A DNA stretch of 51,513 nucleotides, taken from JBHHYN01 sp046757565. Lineage in GTDB: Bacteria; Pseudomonadota; Gammaproteobacteria; Eutrophobiales; Eutrophobiaceae. The notes beneath the pieces are model-generated. The model was given only the letters and a program-made list of their open reading frames with translations, did no database searches and was not told the DNA's origin. The DNA lies in NCBI GenBank assembly GCA_046757565.1, contig JBHHYN010000007.1:1-51513 (forward strand), given 5' to 3'. The translations under genes were made by a program, and so were the position numbers. Positions within the stretch are counted from its first letter, which is position 1; every line of letters begins with the position of its first letter. Shown here piece by piece: positions 44,779-51,513 of this stretch.

Positions 44779-45487
44779 TCCACGTATTATTGTGGCCCTG
44801 GACTTTTCTGACTCTCAGGTTGCTGCTGAACAGGTCAAGCGGCTCGATCCGGAACTTTGCCGGTTGAAGGTAGGCAAGGAACTGTTTACCTGTAGCGGTC
44901 CCGCATTTATCGAAAAACTCGTCGATAACGGTTTCGACGTTTTTCTTGATCTGAAATTTCATGATATCCCGAACACGGTTGCCAGGGCATGCAGCGCAGC
45001 GGCAAAGATGGGCGTATGGATGCTGACGGTACACGCATCGGGTGGCAGAAGCATGCTCATGAGCGCGCGCGAGGCCATTGATAAAACCGGTCACCAGCCG
45101 ATTCTGGCAGGGGTGACCATACTCACCAGTTTATCATCGAAAGACCTGGAAGAAACAGGGATTAGTTCGCCCATGGATGTACAGGTATTACGGCTCGCCC
45201 GCCTCAGTAAAGAAGCGGGGTTAGATGGCGTTGTCTGCTCTGCACAGGAAGCTACGCGACTCAGGGCTGCTCTGGGGGACAAATTTTGCCTGGTCACACC
45301 CGGTATAAGGCCTGCCGGTGTATGCGCCGATGATCAAAAACGTAGCGTGACGCCCGAGGAGGCAATACGCGCAGGCAGTGACTATCTGGTTGTCGGCAGA
45401 CCCATCATCCTGGCCGGTGATCCGCTTAAAGCGTTAATGGATATCAATGAAGATATCGATAAAGCCTTATTGATTCATAAAACGTAG
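44771..45487 (+). CDS. pyrF: Orotidine 5-phosphate decarboxylase
   Basis: Last step of UMP synthesis. 238 residues from GTG 44771, which sits 6 bp after a GGAG and overlaps lapB by 8 bp; an upstream in-frame ATG (44759) is an alternative. The catalytic DxKxxD motif is FLDLKFHDIPNT (D60, K62, D65), preceded by RLKVGKELF and followed by VTPGIRP and GADYLVVGRP-like SDYLVVGRPI. lapA-lapB-pyrF is a conserved gammaproteobacterial order. Confidence 0.96.
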   Translation: MNNPRIIVALDFSDSQVAAEQVKRLDPELCRLKVGKELFTCSGPAFIEKLVDNGFDVFLDLKFHDIPNTVARACSAAAKMGVWMLTVHASGGRSMLMSAREAIDKTGHQPILAGVTILTSLSSKDLEETGISSPMDVQVLRLARLSKEAGLDGVVCSAQEATRLRAALGDKFCLVTPGIRPAGVCADDQKRSVTPEEAIRAGSDYLVVGRPIILAGDPLKALMDINEDIDKALLIHKT

Positions 45488-45635
45488 CTGGTGTTTCTGC
45501 ATGGTAACTATTCCCGCCGCTCCCTTTTCTGCATCATGCTTTTCCCGATGCCCGGACTTTAATGTGCATCGGCTAGGGAGACTGATCGTGAATCGTGTTT
45601 ATACTCCGGAATACAAATAGCAAATTATAAAAACT

Positions 45636-48600
45636 TTGTCAGAAGAAATTTATCTTAGCCCGTTAACACCTGATCTGCCTGCCAGGCCGGGTGAAAGACG
45701 TTACTGGGGCCGCCTCTATGGCAGTAGCAAGGCGCTTGCATTAAATTCAGCAGCAAAAGCAAGTCAAGCGCCGTTGATTATTGTTACTGCCGACCTGAAC
45801 AGCAGTCATCGCTTGCTGGAGGAATTGCGTTTTTACCGGCATGATGAAACAGAGGCTTATCCATTCCTGTCATTTCCTGACTGGGAGATATTGCCTTACG
45901 ATCAATTCTCCCCTTATCAGGATATTATTTCTCAACGCCTGGAAACCCTTGCCCGGTTACCGACATTCAACAGGGGTATCCTCATCGTTCCTGTAGCCAC
46001 CCTCATGCATCGCCTCATGCCACGCAGTTATCTGGCAGCCCACAGCTTGCTGCTTGAGACCGGCCAGGAACTGGTTATTAGTGAGTTCCGCCATAGATTA
46101 AGAGACTGTGGTTATCGTTTCGTCTCTCAGGTCATGGAGCATGGTGATGTGGCGATACGCGGCTCGCTCCTGGATATCTATCCAATGGGCGCACAGGCTC
46201 CGTACCGGATCGATATGTTTGATCGGGACATAGACAGCATACGGATATTTGATCCGGAAACTCAACGTTCGCAGGACAAAATGCAGAGTATCCGGATTTT
46301 ACCGGCACGCGAGATTGCAATGATGGATGAGAATATCACACGTTTCCGCTCAAATTGGCGCCTGCGCTTCGAAGGCAATCCAAACGCATCGCCAATCTAC
46401 AGAGATGTCAGCCAGGCTATTGCACCGGCCGGGATAGAATATTATTTACCGCTGTTTTATGAAGAGACACATAGCCTGTTCGATTATTTGAACGATAACT
46501 GCCTGGTGGTGCTGGATGAGGCTATTGGCGATGCGGCCGGGGCATTCTGGCGGGAAATAGAGGAACGGTACGAACAGAGGCGGCACGATAAAGAGCATCC
46601 ATTGCTTCCTCCATGTGATGTTTTTTTTAATCCAAATGAATTTTTCACCCGCATAAAACCGTTTCCACAAATACATATATCGGCCATGGAGCAGGATGAT
46701 TCACGTACGGGCAGCGTGAATTATTCCACCAGGGTCCCCACAAACCTGCCCGTCGATGCGCGGGCTGGTGAACCTCTTGGCCTGCTCAAACGCTTCCTGG
46801 ATGAATTTGCCGGCAGGGTGCTGTTGGTGGCCGAATCAGCCGGCAGACGTGAGACGATCATCGAACTGCTCAATAAAAACGGGTTACGCCCGGAATTATT
46901 CAAGCAATGGTCTGATTTTCTGGGTGATGGCGCAACGCTGGGTCTCTGTGTTGCGCCGCTGGAGCAAGGTTTACTTCTTGGTGATCCGCACATCGCCATC
47001 ATCAGCGAATCGCAACTGTTTGGCGATCGCGTGCAGCAGAAGAGGCTGCGTAAGCGCAGACAGCAGGATAGCGATGCAATAGTCCGTAATCTGACTGAAT
47101 TAACGATTGGCGCGCCGGTGGTACACGAAGAGCATGGTGTGGGCCGGTATCATGGGCTGATCACCCTGGAGACGGGGGGTATCGCGGCTGAATATATATT
47201 ACTTGAATACGATCAAGGCGATAAACTGTATGTTCCCGTTTCCTCACTGGATCTAATCAGCCGTTACACGGGAGTTGACCCGGAACATGCCCCATTGCAT
47301 CGCCTCGGCAGTGGCCAATGGCAAAAAGCGAAGCGCAGGGCGGCGGAACGTGTCCGTGATGTTGCAGCGGAACTGCTGGAATTACATGCCCGGCGTGCGT
47401 CCAGACCGGGCCATAGTTTTGAAGTTGATGAGGACCCCTATCAGGCCTATGTACAGAGTTTTCCGTTTGAAGAAACACCCGGCCAGATAGACGCCATACA
47501 GGATGTGCTACAGGATATGCGAGGTAACAAGCCGATGGATCGGCTGATATGCGGTGATTCGGGATTTGGCAAGACCGAAGTTGCCATGCGTGCGGCGTTT
47601 ATCGCCGTGCAAAACAATAAACAGGTAGCACTGCTGGTGCCTACCACCTTACTGGCACAGCAGCATTACCAGAATTTCAAGGACCGGTTTGCCGACTGGC
47701 CCGTTCGTATAGAGGTATTGTCCCGCTTCCGCTCACGCAAGCAGCAGGACAGCGTTACGGCAGGACTTGCCGACGGCAGAGTGGATATTGTCATCGGCAC
47801 CCATAAATTACTGCAGGGATGCATTAATTTTGCCCGCCTGGGCCTGGTGATTATCGATGAGGAGCACCGCTTTGGTGTCAGACAAAAGGAACGATTCAAA
47901 TCGTTACGGGCGGAGATCGATGTGTTAACGCTTACTGCCACACCCATCCCACGGACCTTGAATCTGGCGCTTACAGAACTCAGGGACCTGTCGATCATTG
48001 CTACACCTCCATCCAGGCGACTCGCTGTCAAAACATTCATCCGTGAGTGGAATAACAGTCTGGTGAAAGAGGCATTATTGCGGGAGATAAAGCGTGGTGG
48101 GCAGGTATATTTTCTGCATAATAAAGTAGCGAATATCGAGAACAAGGCCCGGGAAGTCGAAGCACTGGTCCCCGAAGCGCGGGTGCGTATTGCCCATGGA
48201 CAGATGCCTGAAAAAGAACTCGAACGGGTCATGCTGGATTTTTATCATCAGCGTTTTAATGTGCTTGTCTGTAGTACAATAATCGAGACCGGCATTGATG
48301 TGCCCAACGCCAATACCATCATTATAAATCGTGCCGACAAGTTTGGTTTGGCGCAGCTTTATCAAATCCGCGGACGGGTAGGCCGCTCCTTTCATCGCGC
48401 CTATGCCTATCTGATAGTTCCTCCACACAAATCAATGACTCGGGATGCCGTTAAAAGACTGGAGGCAATCGACTCCCTGGAAGATTTAGGGATAGGATTT
48501 ACACTTGCCACCCATGATCTGGAAATAAGGGGAGCGGGCGAGATCCTTGGAGAGGAGCAAAGCGGGCAGATACAGGAGATCGGTTTTGGACTGTATATGG

Positions 48601-49118
48601 ATTTACTTGAACGCACGGTTCATGCTATGAAGGCAGGGAAACAACCACAGCTGGACAGGCCGCTTGATCATGGCACGGAAATCGATCTGCACATACCGGC
48701 ATTGATCCCTGAACACTACCTGCCTGATGTGCATACCAGGCTTATCATGTATAAACGCCTTGCCGGCGCCGCGAGTGAAGAAGTGTTACAGGATTTGCAG
48801 GAAGAGATGATCGATCGCTTTGGAATGTTACCCGAACCATTAAGGAATCTGTTTCGAATAACTGCCCTGAAACAGAAAGCAACCCCTCTTGGAATACGCA
48901 AGATCGATCTGGGACAGAAAGGGGGGCGGCTGCATTTCCATGAGCAGACCCATATCGATCCGGCCCGGGTTATTAACCTGATCCAATCGCAGCCCCATAC
49001 CTACAGGCTGGGAGGTCATGATAAACTAAAGGTGTTGAAGGAGTTACCTGATCCCGCTTCACGGTTCAGCCTTCTTTCAGACCTGTTTGAACATATTTCG
49101 GCCAGGGATGCAGCATAA
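45636..49118 (+). CDS. mfd: Transcription-repair coupling factor
   Basis: Removes RNA polymerase stalled at lesions and recruits UvrA. 1160 residues: UvrB-like N-terminal module (about 20-350), RNA-polymerase interaction domain around 480-545 (VHEEHGVGRYHGL), helicase core with Walker A GDSGFGKT at 640-647 and DEEH at 741-744, TRG motif region and the C-terminal D7 domain. The start is TTG 45636, without a Shine-Dalgarno; the encoded MSEEIYLSPL aligns well in length with E. coli Mfd, and no upstream ATG or GTG fits. Such a start fits low expression. Confidence 0.96.
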   Translation: MSEEIYLSPLTPDLPARPGERRYWGRLYGSSKALALNSAAKASQAPLIIVTADLNSSHRLLEELRFYRHDETEAYPFLSFPDWEILPYDQFSPYQDIISQRLETLARLPTFNRGILIVPVATLMHRLMPRSYLAAHSLLLETGQELVISEFRHRLRDCGYRFVSQVMEHGDVAIRGSLLDIYPMGAQAPYRIDMFDRDIDSIRIFDPETQRSQDKMQSIRILPAREIAMMDENITRFRSNWRLRFEGNPNASPIYRDVSQAIAPAGIEYYLPLFYEETHSLFDYLNDNCLVVLDEAIGDAAGAFWREIEERYEQRRHDKEHPLLPPCDVFFNPNEFFTRIKPFPQIHISAMEQDDSRTGSVNYSTRVPTNLPVDARAGEPLGLLKRFLDEFAGRVLLVAESAGRRETIIELLNKNGLRPELFKQWSDFLGDGATLGLCVAPLEQGLLLGDPHIAIISESQLFGDRVQQKRLRKRRQQDSDAIVRNLTELTIGAPVVHEEHGVGRYHGLITLETGGIAAEYILLEYDQGDKLYVPVSSLDLISRYTGVDPEHAPLHRLGSGQWQKAKRRAAERVRDVAAELLELHARRASRPGHSFEVDEDPYQAYVQSFPFEETPGQIDAIQDVLQDMRGNKPMDRLICGDSGFGKTEVAMRAAFIAVQNNKQVALLVPTTLLAQQHYQNFKDRFADWPVRIEVLSRFRSRKQQDSVTAGLADGRVDIVIGTHKLLQGCINFARLGLVIIDEEHRFGVRQKERFKSLRAEIDVLTLTATPIPRTLNLALTELRDLSIIATPPSRRLAVKTFIREWNNSLVKEALLREIKRGGQVYFLHNKVANIENKAREVEALVPEARVRIAHGQMPEKELERVMLDFYHQRFNVLVCSTIIETGIDVPNANTIIINRADKFGLAQLYQIRGRVGRSFHRAYAYLIVPPHKSMTRDAVKRLEAIDSLEDLGIGFTLATHDLEIRGAGEILGEEQSGQIQEIGFGLYMDLLERTVHAMKAGKQPQLDRPLDHGTEIDLHIPALIPEHYLPDVHTRLIMYKRLAGAASEEVLQDLQEEMIDRFGMLPEPLRNLFRITALKQKATPLGIRKIDLGQKGGRLHFHEQTHIDPARVINLIQSQPHTYRLGGHDKLKVLKELPDPASRFSLLSDLFEHISARDAA

Positions 49119-49120
49119 CA

Positions 49121-49170
49121 GGTTCAAGGTTCAACGTTCAAGATTCAACGTTGAACCTTGAACCTTAAAC
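49121..49170. repeat. Perfect 18-bp-arm palindrome made of GTTCAAG-type heptamers
   Basis: GGTTCAAGGTTCAACGTT (49121-49138) and its exact reverse complement (49147-49164) flank an 8-nt loop CAAGATTC. The same stretch reads as seven 7-bp units (GTTCAAG, GTTCAAC, GTTCAAG, ATTCAAC, GTTGAAC, CTTGAAC, CTTAAAC). It starts 2 bp after the mfd stop and ends just before csiV. RNA from it would form a very stable hairpin, possibly ending or attenuating mfd transcripts, but no U tract follows. Confidence 0.85.
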
Positions 49171-49181
49171 CAGAAACAGTT

Positions 49182-49976
49182 ATGAGATTCATAGCAAAGA
49201 TAATATGTTTATTTCTGTTACTGTTTAACGGTCTCCCGGTACAGGCTGCCTGGTATCAGGTCGAAGTAATCGTGTTTGCATACCTTAATCCGGATCTGGA
49301 CGGGGAACTATGGTTTCAGAACCCCGGACTGCCGGCCAGGGATAACTCTATCGATCCGGTAACGGTTCCACCCGATTTCATTGAAACCACGCCTGCTGAA
49401 GCACAGGCTACAGCTTCTGAACCGGAATCGGAGGGGAGGAAACTGATCGCATACAAAGCATTGCCGGAAGAGAGTTACCGCCTGAATAAAGATTACAGGA
49501 TTCTCAAACTGTCCGCCAATTACCACCGGATTCTGCATGTTGCCTGGCAACAACCAGGACTTGGCCGGTCATCGGCAAGATGGGTACATCTTGAAAAACT
49601 CGAGGAACCGGAAACGGAAACGGAAACGGAAAGTGAGCTTGATTCTGCCCTGCCGCCGGAACTGGCTGATATTCAAATACAGGAAAACGGTTACACGGCC
49701 CCCGAAATAATATTTGATGGCACAGTCCGCCTGCGTAGCACCAAATTCCTGCATGTAGATATTGATTGCGCCTATTTCCCCAGGGATTTTCAGCAAATAC
49801 TGGCAGCACAGAGGCATAAAACGGATAACAGTAATAATTCTGATTTCATTAACCCGGATGCGGGCTATGTCCGCCTGAAGGAGAGCAGGAAGATAAAACT
49901 AAATGAGTTGTATTATTTTGATCATCCCCTGTTCGGAGTGTTGTTACAGGTGAGTAGATTGAAAGCTGGCGGTTGA
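49182..49976 (+). CDS. csiV: CsiV family peptidoglycan-binding exported protein
   Basis: 264 residues from ATG 49182, which opens directly into a signal peptide (RFIAKIICLFLLLFNGLPVQA) followed by AWYQVEVIVFAY, the typical start of the mature CsiV family; a TTG at 49158 would prepend eight residues. Conserved parts include YRLNKDYRILKLSANYHRILHVAWQQPG and the C-terminal RKIKLNELYYFDHPLFGVLLQVSR. CsiV was described in Vibrio as a periplasmic peptidoglycan-binding protein affecting cell shape. Location after mfd is common in gammaproteobacteria. An acidic ET-rich linker near residues 143-155 is coded by a hexanucleotide repeat. Confidence 0.82.
   Translation: MRFIAKIICLFLLLFNGLPVQAAWYQVEVIVFAYLNPDLDGELWFQNPGLPARDNSIDPVTVPPDFIETTPAEAQATASEPESEGRKLIAYKALPEESYRLNKDYRILKLSANYHRILHVAWQQPGLGRSSARWVHLEKLEEPETETETESELDSALPPELADIQIQENGYTAPEIIFDGTVRLRSTKFLHVDIDCAYFPRDFQQILAAQRHKTDNSNNSDFINPDAGYVRLKESRKIKLNELYYFDHPLFGVLLQVSRLKAGG
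49609..49632 (+). repeat. CGGAAA hexanucleotide repeat in csiV
   Basis: Four perfect CGGAAA units encode a Glu-Thr dipeptide run in the acidic linker of CsiV. As six is a multiple of three, slippage would lengthen or shorten the linker without shifting the frame. Confidence 0.85.
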
Positions 49977-49980
49977 TAAT

Positions 49981-50028
49981 AAAAAGGGGGCGGAGTGATT
50001 TAATTTTAATCACTCCGTCCCCTTTTTT
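49981..50028. terminator. Strong bidirectional Rho-independent terminator
   Basis: AAAAAGGGGGCGGAGTGATT pairs with AATCACTCCGTCCCCTTTTT across a short AT loop, with a single G-T wobble. The A run on the left and T run on the right give a terminator on both strands, serving csiV (+) and the convergent phosphorylase gene (-). Confidence 0.92.
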
Positions 50029-50041
50029 AGTGAAATAAAGT

Positions 50042-50088
50042 GCGCCTGCGGCGCTCATATGTGACTGGATTGCGGCCTTCGCCGCAAT
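50042..50088. repeat. REP-like hairpin pair
   Basis: GCGCC-TGC-GGCGC (50042-50054) is followed by ATTGCGGC-CTTC-GCCGCAAT (50069-50088), an 8-bp perfect stem with a 4-nt loop. The surrounding GGATTGCGGC...GCAATGACGG resembles a dispersed intergenic repeat common in many proteobacterial genomes. It lies between the terminator and the phosphorylase stop codon. Confidence 0.65.
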
Positions 50089-50151
50089 GACGGAGTGCAA
50101 GAGAGTTGATATTTTCCTGTGACTGGGCCTTAAGTAAGTGCCATTCATATA

Positions 50152-50892
50152 TTATATGACCCGAATAACCGCTGCCAGCAGGTCCTGCACGTTCACCAGT
50201 GCCTTCTGCATATTCTTTTCAATCATCTCCATCGTGATCGCTTCTTCTGATTTGCCGGCCGCCCAATTGGCGACAATTGAAATAGAGGCATAACTTAACT
50301 CCAGTTCCCGCGCCAATGCCGTTTCCGGCATACCGGTCATGCCGACAATATCGCAGCCATCACGCTGCATGCGGGCGATTTCGGCAGCGCTTTCCAGACG
50401 AGGCCCCTGGGTTGCGCCATAAGTCCCGGCGCGACTGATATCCAGTTTCTTTAGCTCTGCGGTGTTGATGATAATGTGCCGAAGTTCTTCAGAGTAAGGT
50501 GCAGTAAATTCCACATGGGTGACATGGCTCAAATCATCTTCGAAGAAAGTATGGGCACGTGACCAGGTGTAATCAATGATCTGATCGGGAACGACCAATG
50601 TTCCGGGATGCATCGTCTCTGTTATGCCGCCTACGGCGTTAATACTTATGATCTTGTCGACATCGTTCTCTTTCAGTCCCCAGATATTGGCGCGGTAATT
50701 AACCTTATGCGGAGGAATGACATGGGGTTCACCATGGCGGGGCAGGAAAATAATCTCTTTACCGGCGAATATACCATAGATCAGGGCAGCGGAAGGTTCG
50801 CCATAGGGGGTCTGTTGCTGTTGTTGGCGGGTAATTTCAAGACCTTTCAGGGCACTCAAGCCGGAGCCGGCAATAATAGCCAGGCGCGTCAT
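50152..50892 (-). CDS. S-methyl-5-thioinosine phosphorylase
   Basis: PNP/MTAP-family enzyme, 246 residues. Motifs: IAGSGL phosphate loop at 7-12, PRHGEPHVIPPHKVNYRAN at 51-69, INAVGGI, TQGPRLESAAEIARM and GMTGMPE. The base-contacting position is Asn209 in IVANWAAGKS, as expected for 6-oxopurines; adenosine-type MTA phosphorylases have Asp. The pattern closely follows the Pseudomonas methylthioinosine phosphorylase, and mtaD and mtnA in this window supply the step before and after. A Gln run (23-27) is unusual but short. It overlaps hpt by 4 bp, so hypoxanthine released here can be salvaged by its neighbour. Confidence 0.88.
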   Translation of the reverse strand: MTRLAIIAGSGLSALKGLEITRQQQQQTPYGEPSAALIYGIFAGKEIIFLPRHGEPHVIPPHKVNYRANIWGLKENDVDKIISINAVGGITETMHPGTLVVPDQIIDYTWSRAHTFFEDDLSHVTHVEFTAPYSEELRHIIINTAELKKLDISRAGTYGATQGPRLESAAEIARMQRDGCDIVGMTGMPETALARELELSYASISIVANWAAGKSEEAITMEMIEKNMQKALVNVQDLLAAVIRVI

Positions 50893-51452
50893 GAATCGTT
50901 GACCGCATAAATCCCGTTACAATTCCGGAGATACTCCTTGTAGTCCATACCGTAACCAAACACATACCGATCCGGAATGGAAAGCCCGGTAAAGTCCGCT
51001 TTGGGAAATTGCTTTGGTTTATTGATCTGCTTGTCCACCAGGACGGCCGTATAGATTTCTCCGGCTCCCAGTCCGGTACAGGCATCGACGATGGACTTCA
51101 GTGTGATCCCCTCGTCAAGAATATCATCAATGATTAACAGGGTGCGGTTATGGATAAGGGGTTGCGGTTTTCTTATCCAGTGTATGTTGCCCCCACTTGT
51201 TTTACCACGATAACGGGTTGCATGAATATATTCGAGTTGTAAAGGGAAGCCTAGTCTGGGCAACAGTTGTCCTGTCGGCACCACGGCGCCGAGCATGGGG
51301 CACAGCAGCAGCGGATTCTTGTCTCGCAATGTACGGGTAATTGCTGTGGCCATTTTATCGAATGCCGCCTCAACTTCAGCTGCGGAATAGAGCAGTTCGG
51401 CCTCCGAGAGTACCTGCTCTATTTCTTGTTTGAACGCAGTTGTATCGTTCAT
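50889..51452 (-). CDS. hpt: Hypoxanthine-guanine phosphoribosyltransferase
   Basis: Converts hypoxanthine (or guanine) and PRPP to IMP/GMP. 187 residues. The PRPP-binding motif LLIIDDILDEGITL is at about 105-118, the PRTase flexible loop is near ATRYRGKTSGG, and PDRYVFGYGMDYKEYLRN near the C-terminus is the base-binding hood typical of HGPRT. Coupled by a 4-bp overlap to the downstream methylthioinosine phosphorylase gene, which produces hypoxanthine. The 61 bp to the window end contain only its upstream region. Confidence 0.93.
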   Translation of the reverse strand: MNDTTAFKQEIEQVLSEAELLYSAAEVEAAFDKMATAITRTLRDKNPLLLCPMLGAVVPTGQLLPRLGFPLQLEYIHATRYRGKTSGGNIHWIRKPQPLIHNRTLLIIDDILDEGITLKSIVDACTGLGAGEIYTAVLVDKQINKPKQFPKADFTGLSIPDRYVFGYGMDYKEYLRNCNGIYAVNDS

Positions 51453-51513
51453 CAGTTATTGTTTTAGGGTCTTCAGCAGAATCTGTGGGTTGATATATAA
51501 ACAGTAGCCCGTC

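Noticed and set aside
1..51513. tRNA or rRNA genes
   Set aside because: No T-loop GTTCRANNC in a cloverleaf setting and no rRNA signatures were recognised; a tRNAscan run would be decisive.

Overview
The window reads as chromosomal core of a non-enteric gammaproteobacterium with moderate GC, dense gene packing and many GTG/TTG starts. The gene order pyrG-kdsA-eno-ftsB-ispD-ispF, the block gyrA-serC-pheA-hisC-tyrA-aroA-cmk-rpsA-ihfB-lapA-lapB-pyrF, and CsiV, MsrPQ, RNase T and large single-chain PurL are all gammaproteobacterial. The Pseudomonas-type methylthioinosine phosphorylase, a metal-type KdsA and a Bacillus-like AroA loop argue against an enteric. A Chromatiales-like lineage is my inference; no 16S or tRNA gene was recognised.

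Layout. 119-2602 (-): formate-tetrahydrofolate ligase and a FAX/metaxin-like GST. 3243-4577 (+): a CLC chloride/proton transporter. 4798-10154 (+): CTP synthase, KDO8P synthase, enolase, FtsB, IspD, IspF. 10602-15236: a diffusible-signal-factor (DSF) quorum-sensing locus, with rpfF (+) convergent to rpfG-rpfC (-), the same arrangement as in Xanthomonas. 15420-25842 (-): smrA, msrQ, msrP, purL, a mini-secretin plus a DUF7931-like gene, purB and a Tas-like aldo/keto reductase. 26048-28525 (+): pyrC, rnt and an NRDE protein. 28539-31362: mtaD (-) and mtnA (+) diverge around a non-coding element with terminal inverted repeats. 31554-49976 (+): gyrA through the aromatic amino acid block, rpsA, ihfB, lapAB, pyrF, mfd and csiV. 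49981-50028 is a strong bidirectional terminator. 50152-51452 (-): hpt and methylthioinosine phosphorylase.

How the genes work together. RpfF would make a cis-2-unsaturated fatty acid signal, the RpfC hybrid kinase would sense it, and the RpfG HD-GYP phosphodiesterase would lower c-di-GMP. MtaD, methylthioinosine phosphorylase, Hpt and MtnA form a near-complete deaminating route for methylthioadenosine salvage: MTA to MTI, then hypoxanthine plus MTR-1-P, then IMP and MTRu-1-P. serC, pheA, hisC, tyrA and aroA feed aromatic amino acid synthesis. purL, purB, pyrC, pyrF, pyrG and cmk cover nucleotide synthesis.

Most unusual non-coding structure. An array of about nine small hairpins lies between hisC and tyrA (37603-37825); stem sequences differ from unit to unit but stay complementary, while loops and linkers are conserved. 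Two related hairpin units sit in the 344-bp inverted-repeat element between mtaD and mtnA. Two heptanucleotide repeat tracts lie near purL and csiV, the second forming a perfect 18-bp-arm palindrome. All functional calls come from reading the sequence and from memory of protein families; no search was run.
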